Source: Candidatus Zixiibacteriota bacterium (GTDB lineage: Bacteria > Zixibacteria > MSB-5A5 > GN15 > FEB-12). Taken from it: a DNA stretch of 32,944 bases. Positions within the stretch are counted from its first letter, which is position 1; each line of letters opens with the position of its first letter. The DNA is taken from assembly GCA_020348905.1 (NCBI GenBank), contig CP070756.1:1945123-1978066 (forward strand). The letters are read 5' to 3'. Under the pieces are notes generated by a model, which did not search any database, was not told the origin of the DNA, and was given only the letters and a program-made list of their open reading frames with translations. Below, one piece after another: positions 1 through 8,153 of the stretch. A program made the position numbers and the translations under genes.

Positions 1-746
1 CATTCCGTACCTGCGGCAGCAGCGGCATTACGCATGTTAGCGTCTGCCGAAGTTCCGTGGAAGTTGGTATGACAGCCCTGACACCACGCGCCGTAGGCGG
101 AAGCCGTCTGACTCGGTTCGTTGAAGTGCACGTTCTGGATGTCATAGTGATCACCACCGTACGCGGCGGAGTTCTCAAAGACATCTGTAGTCAGTACGTT
201 CGTTCCAATCGAGTAGCTGAGGCCAGGCCCAGCCACGCCACCAGCATTGTACAACAGGTTGCGATAGGGATTGTTGCCGGCGGCAACAAAACCACCGTAA
301 CCATGCTGTTGGTGACAGTTGGTGCAGTTCAGACCATCGGCGTTCGACCAGGTGCCTCCCGGGGCAGCATCGGTCGTATTAAGCGTATGACCGGTCTCGT
401 TGAAATACGGGGCCACGTCATCACGGTTGAGGGCGCCAGCCTGACGACCGTTGGTCGGCGTATTACCACCATTTGCCGCCAGCACGTCGGGAGCAAACGT
501 CTGGCCGTCGTGACACGACAGGCACAGAGCATTGATCTCGTTGCGAAGCAGGAAATGGTAAGGTCCGGATGCACCCAGCGGGGTCGTTATACCACCACCG
601 TCACTGTTGTAACCGTGGGTCTGACTGTAGTGCATCACATGGCACTCAGCGCAATTAAGTGACGCACCCGTATGGTAGTCACCGGCAATTGCGCCGCCAG
701 CGAGAAGCGCTATGGCCGCGATTCCCACCAGGGTTAGTTTCTTCAT
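1..746 (-). CDS. OmcS-like multiheme c-type cytochrome, C-terminus cut by window edge
   Basis: Exported electron-transfer protein. ATG start preceded by GGAGG; signal peptide in residues 1-21 with likely cleavage AIA|GDY. Four CXXCH heme sites are visible (CAECH, CLSCH, CTNCH, CQGCH), the first written CAECHVMH. The motif order (CxxCHxMH near the N-terminus, LCLSCHDG, GHTL, CTNCHQQHG, NPYRNLLY, AWCQGCHT) matches the hexaheme protein encoded at 7167-8153, so two further hemes probably lie beyond the left edge. The order also recalls OmcS of Geobacter sulfurreducens (mature N-terminus HSGG..CEGCHTMH, later CSSCHDPHG and WCANCHT), a hexaheme protein that polymerises into extracellular wires; that likeness is from memory and short motifs, so filament formation is an inference. 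It lies 391 bases after the nine-gene cytochrome operon and has its own promoter region. About 248 codons are present. Confidence 0.9.
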   Translation of the reverse strand, partial: MKKLTLVGIAAIALLAGGAIAGDYHTGASLNCAECHVMHYSQTHGYNSDGGGITTPLGASGPYHFLLRNEINALCLSCHDGQTFAPDVLAANGGNTPTNGRQAGALNRDDVAPYFNETGHTLNTTDAAPGGTWSNADGLNCTNCHQQHGYGGFVAAGNNPYRNLLYNAGGVAGPGLSYSIGTNVLTTDVFENSAAYGGDHYDIQNVHFNEPSQTASAYGAWCQGCHTNFHGTSADANMRNAAAAAGTE

Positions 747-862
747 GAGTTTAACCTCCATACCTTTACTTTGGGTTTCTAGAAACTCACACGGTATAGT
801 TAAAGATTTCTTCATTTATGGCTCTTTTGGGGAGGCCGGATCAACAATGTTTGAGTATTGTA

Positions 863-878
863 TGTGACAAATTTCACA
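863..878. promoter_or_regulatory. CRP/FNR-family-type palindrome TGTGA-N6-TCACA
   Basis: The sequence TGTGACAAATTTCACA is a perfect match to the TGTGA-N6-TCACA half-site arrangement bound by CRP-type regulators in other bacteria. It lies in the leader of the truncated cytochrome gene, about 117 bases before its start. On the minus strand a TACAAT box (857-862) follows directly, so the palindrome would sit inside a promoter spacer, where it could act as an operator. Which protein binds is unknown. Confidence 0.5.
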
Positions 879-1008
879 AGCAACACTCTTTCTTTTCTCG
901 ATCTCGCCCCTTTTTGTTTAAAATTGCTGTCCTTCTGTCGTTTCCTAGCCCACCAGTGCTGTAAATAACCTCTAAGACTTTGTGAAAAATGTATCTTTAT
1001 CTGAGCAA

Positions 1009-1037
1009 ATGCTAACCAGGTTAGTCCTGTTTGTCAA
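1009..1037 (-). promoter_or_regulatory. Sigma70-type promoter with palindromic operator for the left-edge cytochrome
   Basis: On the minus strand TTGACA (1032-1037) is followed after 17 bases by TAGCAT (1009-1014). The spacer and -10 are overlaid by a perfect inverted repeat CTAACC-A-GGTTAG (1012-1024), the place where a repressor would block polymerase. Transcription from here would give a leader of about 255 bases before the ATG. I looked for a GEMM/c-di-GMP-type riboswitch in that leader and did not see its conserved blocks. Confidence 0.5.
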
Positions 1038-1137
1038 GCGATTTTTTGAAAAAAAAGGATAATTTTTGTGCTTTTTATAGTACCTAATACGCCTCACAAG
1101 TGTGCTTCTTTAAAAAGAATACGTAATTAGTGGGGAT

Positions 1138-2145
1138 TTATTTGAAATCGAAGCGCTGAATTCGGTTACCTACCCGCTCGACTATATAGATTACCGAATC
1201 ACCCTGAACCGCCAGATCAGCTGGATATCGGAACTCGCCTGGCCTAAAACCAAAACCACCAACAGTTTGGAGAAATTCACCGGAGTCATCGTAAACCTTT
1301 ATCACCTGCCGGAGACCATCGGCAACCCAGATCGTGACAACCCCCGGATCAACCTCCAAAATGGCTAACCCCGATGGAAAGGAAAGGTCGTCCCTTTCAA
1401 CGTCGTGGCCGCCAAAGCCAAAGAGGTAGGCACCCGAGGTATCGAATACCTTCACGGCTGGTTGGGCGTACAGGTCAGTCGCGTAGATCCTGCCGTCATG
1501 AACCTGTAGCGTCAGGATCGTATTAAAGTCTTCCTCGCCGCTGCCCCGCTTGCCAATAGTCCTCTCCAGACTGTAATAATCATCCAACACCATGATGGTG
1601 ATTAGATCGCCGCCGGTGGCTACATACAATCTATCGGAGCGATCGATTGCCAGACGCTGCGGCTTGATGGTCAGGGTCGTATCTCCATAGAGCTTATTCG
1701 GCTCCACTATCTCCAGCAGCTTGCCACGAAAATCCAGCACCTCGATCTGGTTGGTCAAGTTATCGACCAGGATTATCTCACCACGGCTGTTTACGACCAC
1801 ATCCCTCGGCTCTCCCTTCAAGGAGCGCCCGGTGCGGGGATCGGCCACATAATGGTCAAAGACGAATTTGGACTGAAGCTTTTCGTCGAGGATCACAATC
1901 CGACTATTGCCGCCGTCGGCAACAAACAGCTCCCCGGCTCGCTCATCAGCGAATAGGGCTGAGGCACCTCTGAATTTGGTCTGCCAGCCGTCATCGAACG
2001 CTATTTCAGTGATCGTAATTCTCTCTTCGAGATTGGCAGGCTGGGCGATGGCCAGTGGCGGACACGCGGTCAGAGCCGCCGAGATGATCAGAGTTGCCAA
2101 TAGACCGGGAGTGCTATTGTTTGGAGAACAGGCCGGCAAGTTCAT
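1138..2145 (-). CDS. NHL-repeat beta-propeller protein, exported
   Basis: Probable six-bladed propeller working in the periplasm or outside the cell, last gene of the cytochrome operon. Blades are marked by repeats of the type GELFVADGGNSRIVILD, GEIILVDNLTNQIEVLD, IYATDLYAQPAVKVFD and IWVADGLRQVIKVYD. The ATG chosen has GAGGA eight bases upstream and lies inside the end of the preceding lipoprotein gene; a TTG five codons earlier would add RKR to the signal peptide and cannot be excluded. The signal peptide ends either at a lipobox-like LTAC or at AIA|Q. NHL proteins often sit beside multiheme cytochrome genes in metal-reducing bacteria (one is, as I recall, next to omcS); their exact role is unknown, perhaps assembly or binding. 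A second NHL gene lies in the same operon. Confidence 0.85.
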   Translation of the reverse strand: MNLPACSPNNSTPGLLATLIISAALTACPPLAIAQPANLEERITITEIAFDDGWQTKFRGASALFADERAGELFVADGGNSRIVILDEKLQSKFVFDHYVADPRTGRSLKGEPRDVVVNSRGEIILVDNLTNQIEVLDFRGKLLEIVEPNKLYGDTTLTIKPQRLAIDRSDRLYVATGGDLITIMVLDDYYSLERTIGKRGSGEEDFNTILTLQVHDGRIYATDLYAQPAVKVFDTSGAYLFGFGGHDVERDDLSFPSGLAILEVDPGVVTIWVADGLRQVIKVYDDSGEFLQTVGGFGFRPGEFRYPADLAVQGDSVIYIVERVGNRIQRFDFK

Positions 2146-2701
2146 TGACCGTTTCCTCAACCATTTTGCGGGCCAACTTGTCCGCCGATTTCACCGTACC
2201 GATACCAAAGGCTATCTCACCTTTGTCTCCCCGCCCGTTAGAACTGGCCACCCATATTGTTTTTTTGGAGTGACAATCTATCAATTTGCAGTTGAAGGAT
2301 ACCTGAGGCACCCGGCCCAGAAAATTGTTGTCGAATTCTTCGTACTCAAGAGTGGCGCCCGTCACAATGTAATCCAGACCCATGCCTGACGCCAGGCTGT
2401 CGATCTGCTCATTGGTGAGCGTCGACGACGACCTGATCCGGAAACGGCGCATGTGTTCATATAACTGGCCGAACTCCACCGCCTCGAACCGATTATAACC
2501 CGACATAGTCGAAACAAAATACTCGGTCAGCTTCTCGGCTGCTTTTTCCCGGCCGCTCAGGTTTTCAAAGGGCAGGACAGCCACCCGGGAGGCAGCGGGC
2601 AGAGACTCCTTTATTCGCTTTCGGGTAGACAGACTTGAAGAACACCCCAAGCCCAGGGATACCAGCATCAACACTGTCAAGATGATCAAACGGCGTATCA
2701 T
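2114..2701 (-). CDS. CsgG/TolB-N-like periplasmic lipoprotein (paralogue 1)
   Basis: Small exported protein with the core RVAVLPFENLSG followed by AAEKLTEYF and, later, GLDYIVTGATLEYEEF. This is the layout of the CsgG/FlgO/GNA1162-type fold, whose members are outer-membrane-facing lipoproteins that build or support secretion structures. Start chosen at the ATG giving MIRRLIILTVLML, with GAGG eight bases upstream and four bases after the previous stop. The lipid box GLGC is atypical at its first position. It is a paralogue of the gene just upstream (shared V.V(I/L)PF.NLS..+.AAEK.T). At about 195 residues it is shorter than the curli exporter CsgG (about 270) and lacks an obvious pore-forming segment, so a channel role is not supported; an assembly or accessory role is a guess. 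Confidence 0.75.
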   Translation of the reverse strand: MIRRLIILTVLMLVSLGLGCSSSLSTRKRIKESLPAASRVAVLPFENLSGREKAAEKLTEYFVSTMSGYNRFEAVEFGQLYEHMRRFRIRSSSTLTNEQIDSLASGMGLDYIVTGATLEYEEFDNNFLGRVPQVSFNCKLIDCHSKKTIWVASSNGRGDKGEIAFGIGTVKSADKLARKMVEETVNELAGLFSKQ

Positions 2702-2705
2702 CGTA

Positions 2706-3311
2706 TTACCTCGAGACTTTTCCGAAAGACTGTGCAACCTCACGGCAGACCTTGGTGGTCATCTCGCCCAGGGTGTGCGTTTCACCAAAAGAAAAAATGG
2801 GAAACTTGGGGCCGCCCTTGCGGCTGGTTTCGTAACTCCACACCACCCGGCCGGTCTGGCAATCAATGAAGCGGACAATCAAAGCTACCAGCGGGAACTC
2901 GTCCTGACCGGACCGCACCATGCCGAAGTCCTTGACAGCACCTACGAAAATCCCTTCCACCTGGGACTGTTCGCCGATTGCCACAGCCTGCTCGCTGGTA
3001 AGCTCATCGACTACATTAACCATTGCCTGCGTCACAACCCCGTTAAACACCAGCTCAATGTCACCCTGATTGGCCAGTTCAACCGACTTCAGCATCAGCA
3101 GTTCCGTCATGAAACTGGAGGTAACCTTCTCCGCCGCGTTTCGGTCACTGCTCAGGTTGGAGAACGGTATGACACCTACCCGGGAGTAAAAGCCAAAATC
3201 GGCTTCGTCGTTGACGTACATTCTACCGCCGGCACAGGACACAAGCAAAAGAGCTGAAACGATGATTATCGCACTCTTGATTCTAAACATAGTTCTTCCC
3301 GTAGTCTTCAT
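2706..3311 (-). CDS. CsgG/TolB-N-like periplasmic lipoprotein (paralogue 2)
   Basis: Lipoprotein with a good lipobox (LVSC) after the hydrophobic stretch IKSAIIIVSALL. The mature part carries RVGVIPFSNLSSDRNAAEKVT, then EGIFVGAVKDFG and VRFIDCQTGRVVWSYE, matching its downstream paralogue. The start overlaps the stop of the beta-barrel gene as ATGA, which implies translational coupling; an ATG seven codons later (MFRIK, preceded by GGGAAG) would give a more usual signal peptide. Position between an outer-membrane barrel and a second lipoprotein suggests a job in building or anchoring the cytochrome-porin complex. Function is inferred only from fold-level motifs and neighbours. Confidence 0.75.
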   Translation of the reverse strand: MKTTGRTMFRIKSAIIIVSALLLVSCAGGRMYVNDEADFGFYSRVGVIPFSNLSSDRNAAEKVTSSFMTELLMLKSVELANQGDIELVFNGVVTQAMVNVVDELTSEQAVAIGEQSQVEGIFVGAVKDFGMVRSGQDEFPLVALIVRFIDCQTGRVVWSYETSRKGGPKFPIFSFGETHTLGEMTTKVCREVAQSFGKVSR

Positions 3312-5029
3312 ATTTGTATACTTAACACTCCCTGGACTGATTCGTTTATGATTTTTTCGCCCGCCGCGTTCTGGGTTCGGCTGCGCAGATATCCCAGAGA
3401 TAAGGTAACCTTCCGGCTCAAATACATCAGCAACTGGCCGTTCACGCTTCGAGGCCTTGTTTCTGTCTCTGTGAATTCGTCATCGCCCGTCGCCACTTCT
3501 CGCTTCTGGATCTGGTCATTGACCGATATGTAAAACGTAAAGGCTCGACGAAAGGAATAGCTGAAATAGCCACTGACGGAACTTAAGCTCGACCGTGCGG
3601 CAGTTTTGAAATCAGTATAGATGTAGGTGGCGTTGAGATTGATGTTTCCTCGCGGGATAAAGGTCAAGCCGAGGTTGTAGTTGTCGGAAAAAGAACGGTC
3701 CAGCCGAAGTTTCTCGCCCAGGTACTGCGTCGTCAACCTGAAACGGCCTTCCAGTTTGCGGGAGAAATCAAAACGCATATCGACTGACCGGGTCAACTGG
3801 TAACGACGCTGCTCGTCAAGCGGGTCGCTGTCCCGGGTGAGCCCCAGATCGAGATAGGTTTTAATATACGGTCGCGGAGAGAAATTGAGCGAGGCCTGGT
3901 AGGTATCGAGGTTGTACTTACCGGCATCCACGGTTCCGATTATCACCCCGGCCGTATCGGTAACAGGGGCGACCCTTGGCGATCGCTGAAAAAAGGTTCG
4001 GTTGTAGGTAAGGCGAGTGTCTACCCCATTGCGAAAATACCTGGTGACAGTCACTCCCACGTTCAGATATTCAGTGACACTCCTGTCCTGTTGCCTTTCC
4101 GACTCCTGATACCCTTTGCTGGTTTGAAAACTCAGATAACCGGTCGGTGTGAATTCAAGCAACGCTGAGATATTTTGATTAGTGTTCTCCGATGTCTGGG
4201 CTTGCTGTTCGGCACTGGTAAACATCCCGGAATAGCTCACATTGGCGCTGAGTTTCTCGATAGCGTCGATTATGGCGATCGAGTTCAGCGAGTGGGTATT
4301 CGAGTTCTGACTGAAGGCGGCCCCGGTTTCCCGGCGCGTGTCATAATAGTTATAGGTGACGCTCAAGAAACCCAGGCCGGATACAGCCTCGTTGAAGCCG
4401 AATGTTCCGCTGTAACTTTCTGTCAGGGTTTCACTGCCACCAGCGAGGTTGTTGACCTGTTTCAGGTTGCTGTAATTCGCTCGCAGTGAAACCGGGTCAA
4501 CACGGTGGGAGCTCTCCAGAACCCAGTTGCGGTTATAGCCGTCAAATCGCCTCACTGCCTCCCGGTCAAAATTAGATAGACGTGAGTAGACCATGTTGAA
4601 TGTCGGATAACCGGTATAGTTCAACTGGGTGGTAACTCTCCAGTCTCGATAATAAACATCTATGACGTCAACGCCACCAACCGTGATACCCCGCCGCTTG
4701 TATGGAGAATACCTGACGTTGACGGCGTAACCGTAACTCTTGAGATCAAGATAGTAGATCGGTATAAACTCGTGATAATCCGAGAAAGACTCTTCGCGAC
4801 GCTGAAGATTGGCGGTGAGACGAATATGGTTTTTGTAGAACAGGACGTCCTCGTAATTGAGAATGGCCGTCTCCCTGGTTACATCATCGGTCACCCCATC
4901 ATCACCGTCCTGCGAGATTCGCTCGTATGACAGAGTGGCGTTGCCAAACAGCCTGCCTGCCACCGCCTCACCGGCGAACAAACAAACCGCCGCCAAAACC
5001 AAACAGACTGATCTCTCGATAGTCGACAT
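3308..5029 (-). CDS. Outer-membrane beta-barrel, candidate porin of a porin-cytochrome conduit
   Basis: Protein of 573 residues with signal peptide (MSTIERSVCLVL ... AVA|GRLF) and then, over its whole length, alternating amphipathic strands rich in Tyr, Phe, Arg and Ser, for example VRYSPYKRR, FNMVYSRLSNF, LSANVSYSGMF, VTLSLGYLRSR, which is how large outer-membrane barrels read. Around two dozen strands look possible, comparable to MtrB/PioB-type porins that wrap a cytochrome, although no N-terminal CXXC as in MtrB is present and the last residue is Ile rather than Phe. Its ATG overlaps the stop of the upstream multiheme cytochrome gene as TGATG, so both are made together. That coupling is the main reason for proposing a conduit. 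A general porin or exopolysaccharide-type barrel is the alternative. Confidence 0.8.
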   Translation of the reverse strand: MSTIERSVCLVLAAVCLFAGEAVAGRLFGNATLSYERISQDGDDGVTDDVTRETAILNYEDVLFYKNHIRLTANLQRREESFSDYHEFIPIYYLDLKSYGYAVNVRYSPYKRRGITVGGVDVIDVYYRDWRVTTQLNYTGYPTFNMVYSRLSNFDREAVRRFDGYNRNWVLESSHRVDPVSLRANYSNLKQVNNLAGGSETLTESYSGTFGFNEAVSGLGFLSVTYNYYDTRRETGAAFSQNSNTHSLNSIAIIDAIEKLSANVSYSGMFTSAEQQAQTSENTNQNISALLEFTPTGYLSFQTSKGYQESERQQDRSVTEYLNVGVTVTRYFRNGVDTRLTYNRTFFQRSPRVAPVTDTAGVIIGTVDAGKYNLDTYQASLNFSPRPYIKTYLDLGLTRDSDPLDEQRRYQLTRSVDMRFDFSRKLEGRFRLTTQYLGEKLRLDRSFSDNYNLGLTFIPRGNINLNATYIYTDFKTAARSSLSSVSGYFSYSFRRAFTFYISVNDQIQKREVATGDDEFTETETRPRSVNGQLLMYLSRKVTLSLGYLRSRTQNAAGEKIINESVQGVLSIQI

Positions 5030-7182
5030 CAGTAGGTCTTTCCGTTGGGATGGTGGCAGTTGGCGTAACACTGGTTTTCGGTCGCACTCAGTTGTTCCCA
5101 TCCTTTCAAGTGTCCACCGAACAGAAATGCAGCGGGAAATTCTCCCGGCGTTGCCGCACAGGCCAGGTAGCTGAAATTCGAGCCGTGAATATTGCCAATG
5201 CCGCTGCCATTGGCACAGGTTGGCTCTTCATCGGCATCATAAATTCCGGCGTGACAGCCCCTGCATGATTGACCGTTACGCCCTGAACCACCGGGCTCGG
5301 TGTGGGAGCGACGATCATGATTCTCGAAGCGGGTGCCGGTTCGGGAATCGAGAACGTAATAATTCTCGTTGTGGCAACGCGTACAGAATGCCCTCTGCGC
5401 CGATGGGAAGAGAGTCCCCGGTACCGGCTCTCGAAAATAGGTCTCAATTAAGAGCATGCCGCTGTTGGCGCTGCCATGACCGCTGGTTTCATGACAATCG
5501 AAACAACTTATCAGGTCATGAGCGGCGGTCTGGTTGAACGGCGGCAACATGGTAGTGACAAAGTTGTTCTCTGAACTGGGAACCGTATACGGATTGTTGC
5601 CGACCGCCCGGACGGGATGGTAATTGCTGTTAAGCGGGTCAAATTGCGAGTTGACATCGATCACCGTTGCATTCGGGTCTGAAAACGGGGTCAGAGAAGT
5701 TCCCCCGGGAACCCTGGCATCGAGCGAGAGTGCTCCGTTGGCGTCATGACACTTCAGGCAAAATGAATTCTGAACATCGAGTACCCAGCTTTCAAGCAAA
5801 ACTGAATTAAGATCGCGGGTGAATACCGCAAAGCCCGGCAAGGCCAGACCGTTGTCCGGGTCCCTCAATTCTACCAATCCGTTGGCATGATAAGAGACGT
5901 CAATACTGCCGGTAAGAGCGGTACCTTCCATGTGACAGACGCCGCAATCGTTGTTCGTCACTGACCCGGTATCGCCGACCGCGATGACATGGTGCGCATT
6001 GAGTGAAAATTCACCAACGATCGGCCGGCGGGTTCCCTTAACACTGGAATGACAGGCAACACAATCGCCGCCCGGCGACGGATTGTGAACATTGTTGGAG
6101 GTCGGCGATGAATAATCACGGCCGTGGCAGTCGTAGCAGTGCTCGGCAGCGCCAGCCGCGTGAGCCGTAACCGTGGCCGGAAGAGGCGCCAACGTCAGCC
6201 CCTCGACTGTTCCCCCCAGAGCCAAGCCGTCAGAAGATGTATGACAGCCGAAACAGAACCGGCGCACCTGGGTATTATCATTGCGAATATCGGTTAAATT
6301 ATACCAACCGGAGCGCTGGTCACTGAGCAGGTAGGCATTGCCGCCCAGACTGCCGTTACCGGCTGACCCATGCGGATTATGGCAATCGTAACAGGGTAGT
6401 CGCGCTCCCGATGGAACATAACCGCCACCGGTAGATATTCCGTGGCCGCTGTTATTGCCGGGATTCACCGACCGGTCATAATAATACGCTATCGTTCGAG
6501 AGGTATCGTCCATTCCCACTGGACCGTCGATGCGATGGCATCTTAAACACAGGGCATAATTCTCAGGCTCGAATCCTGATTCCGATCCGGTTATCCCGCT
6601 GTACGTTGTATCCAGCATGTCATGAGGAAAGACCGTACCGTGAACGTTGTGACAGTTATCGCAGGCGCCGTTACCAAACCAGTCCTTGACCGGCATGTCG
6701 GCGTCGGAATAGTGCGGCGAAAAAAGCGGTGTCTCCCAGATGAGTCTTCCCGGCCAGCGTACTCTATTCTCCAGGCCAGGGAGCCTCACACCCCCGGCGT
6801 TGAATTCAAAGTAGCCGGGATCGCTGGAGCCAACCGGCATCCGGTCGGATTCCTGAGCCGGGTAACCCGCCGTACCCCCTGCCGGCTGGTCGGCATGACA
6901 ACCTCCGGCCGAAGCAGAAAAGCAAAGTTCGTTCGAGTTGTAGGTGAACAAGCCGAAAGGAAAAGCGTTGTCGGGATCGTGAGCAACATGACACTGGGCA
7001 CAACTGCCCTGAGGATAATCGACCGTACGCAACACCCCGTTGTCGACCGAACCGTGCGGCGAAAGCCGATACTGCCCGTCATCAGCCAGAACAGCAACCA
7101 CTACTGCCAGACTGATTACCGCTACCGAGGCAGTAGCCATCACCGGATTCCTTCGCCATGAGCGACCTACTTGTTGTGACAT
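5029..7182 (-). CDS. Exported multiheme c-type cytochrome, 12 CXXCH plus CX7CH and CX3CH sites
   Basis: Large exported cytochrome. Twelve canonical heme sites are readable (CAQCH, CDNCH, CLRCH, CYDCH, CFGCH, CYDCH, CVACH, CGVCH, CLKCH, CFDCH, CTRCH, CRGCH). Two further CH-ending motifs have non-standard spacing: CFSASAGGCH after NSNEL, exactly where relatives have LCLSCHDG, and CYANCH near the C-terminus. Signal peptide: the n-region contains GRSWRR and cleavage is likely near VLA|DDG. Start taken at the ATG giving MSQQ (GGGA eight bases upstream), which overlaps the end of the hexaheme gene; an ATG three codons earlier, or one fourteen codons later with AAGGA, is possible. Stop overlaps the beta-barrel start. 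Probably the cytochrome that spans or docks to the barrel, carrying electrons across the outer membrane. Confidence 0.88.
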   Translation of the reverse strand: MSQQVGRSWRRNPVMATASVAVISLAVVVAVLADDGQYRLSPHGSVDNGVLRTVDYPQGSCAQCHVAHDPDNAFPFGLFTYNSNELCFSASAGGCHADQPAGGTAGYPAQESDRMPVGSSDPGYFEFNAGGVRLPGLENRVRWPGRLIWETPLFSPHYSDADMPVKDWFGNGACDNCHNVHGTVFPHDMLDTTYSGITGSESGFEPENYALCLRCHRIDGPVGMDDTSRTIAYYYDRSVNPGNNSGHGISTGGGYVPSGARLPCYDCHNPHGSAGNGSLGGNAYLLSDQRSGWYNLTDIRNDNTQVRRFCFGCHTSSDGLALGGTVEGLTLAPLPATVTAHAAGAAEHCYDCHGRDYSSPTSNNVHNPSPGGDCVACHSSVKGTRRPIVGEFSLNAHHVIAVGDTGSVTNNDCGVCHMEGTALTGSIDVSYHANGLVELRDPDNGLALPGFAVFTRDLNSVLLESWVLDVQNSFCLKCHDANGALSLDARVPGGTSLTPFSDPNATVIDVNSQFDPLNSNYHPVRAVGNNPYTVPSSENNFVTTMLPPFNQTAAHDLISCFDCHETSGHGSANSGMLLIETYFREPVPGTLFPSAQRAFCTRCHNENYYVLDSRTGTRFENHDRRSHTEPGGSGRNGQSCRGCHAGIYDADEEPTCANGSGIGNIHGSNFSYLACAATPGEFPAAFLFGGHLKGWEQLSATENQCYANCHHPNGKTY

Positions 7183-8153
7183 TGCTGGCATCCCGCTATA
7201 AAATTCAAATCTCCTTCAAGATACGACCACAAAAGCGATTTCTCGTTTTGCCCTCCGTGAGCCTTGTGGCAACTGCCGCAAAAAATCCGGTTGGTTTCGG
7301 CCGGCACGCGTGAACTGAGAAAATCAACGGCCGCCGGCACCTCAAACGGTACCCTTTCTATCCCGGACGGATCGTCGGCAAAACCCTCACCGGTGCCACC
7401 GGTCCAGTGAACCGGGTCAGTATGTAAATCCAGCGGAAACTCGTTGATGGTTACATCAACCGGGTGGCTGTTGAAATGTGCCGGAGGTGAAGCCGTGCTG
7501 TTAGCTGACAACTGGTTATGACATGTCACACACCAGGCCGAATAGGCTTGTTTATATCCGATGTTATCACGGCTGTAGGCAATAATACTTCCGGCTGTTG
7601 TTGGAGGTACGTCAGGCGCGAACTGGGCGAACAGATCGCTTCCCTCGGCCAACACGGCCGAATCGCCGACCGCCCGCGGATCGTACAGCAAGTTCCGATA
7701 ATTACCGTTACCATGGACGGCATGGCAACTGGCGCAACTGAGCTCAACATACTCGGCTTCCACCTGAAGGGGTGTAACGCTGCCCAATCCCAGGCTGTGG
7801 CCGGCTATGTTGTCAGCACCTATCAGGCCGAAATATCCCGCCGCACTCTCACCGGAAGCCGTGGCATCGTACATTTGAACCGGCTGCTGCACATCGGGAG
7901 CAGTCGGATCAGAGCCGTCGTGACATGACAGGCAGAGCTCGTTTACGGTATTTTTCAACAGCAGAGTCGAAAAGGGACCGCCCGGAAGCGGCTGCCCATC
8001 CTCCGAAGCATGCTGGATATGACAGTTCTCACAGGCGAGATACGGTTCGATATGCCACTCGCCGGCCCGGCTCGGCGCGCAGACCAGCACCAGTACGAAC
8101 AGTAACACTGTCACGCAGTATGTCTTCACCCGGTAACACCTACTCAAGGGCAT
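7167..8153 (-). CDS. Hexaheme c-type cytochrome, OmcS-like motif order
   Basis: Exported protein of 328 residues with exactly six CXXCH motifs: CENCH, CLSCH, CASCH, CVTCH, CGSCH, CQQCH, the last four residues from the C-terminus. Signal peptide with hydrophobic core VTVLLFVLVLVC and likely cleavage SRA|GEW. ATG start preceded by GGGAGG ten bases away; a GTG eight codons later with AGGTG upstream is an alternative. The order of motifs parallels the cytochrome at the left edge (CxxCHxxH, LCLSCHDG, GHSL, YRNLLY, AWCVTCH). Six hemes, the CxxCHxxH start and a CH-containing C-terminal tail resemble OmcS, but it is about 100 residues shorter. It may be a wire subunit or a soluble electron carrier. 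It lies between an NHL gene and the conduit genes, overlapping both neighbours. Confidence 0.88.
   Translation of the reverse strand: MPLSRCYRVKTYCVTVLLFVLVLVCAPSRAGEWHIEPYLACENCHIQHASEDGQPLPGGPFSTLLLKNTVNELCLSCHDGSDPTAPDVQQPVQMYDATASGESAAGYFGLIGADNIAGHSLGLGSVTPLQVEAEYVELSCASCHAVHGNGNYRNLLYDPRAVGDSAVLAEGSDLFAQFAPDVPPTTAGSIIAYSRDNIGYKQAYSAWCVTCHNQLSANSTASPPAHFNSHPVDVTINEFPLDLHTDPVHWTGGTGEGFADDPSGIERVPFEVPAAVDFLSSRVPAETNRIFCGSCHKAHGGQNEKSLLWSYLEGDLNFIAGCQQCHNK

Noticed and set aside
57-662. 201-codon plus-strand frame
   Set aside because: Antisense of the left-edge cytochrome, whose four CXXCH motifs and signal peptide settle the strand.
747-1002. GEMM/c-di-GMP or cGAMP riboswitch in the long cytochrome leader
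   Set aside because: Looked for because such switches precede cytochromes in Geobacter; the conserved core blocks are absent.
1040-1075. A/T-rich run resembling a terminator tail for the cytochrome operon
   Set aside because: No GC-rich stem precedes the T-run on the minus strand, and the downstream promoter TTGACA follows at once.
2706-3257. 191-codon plus-strand frame over the lipoprotein genes
   Set aside because: Antisense of two lipoprotein genes that have lipobox signals and coupled starts.
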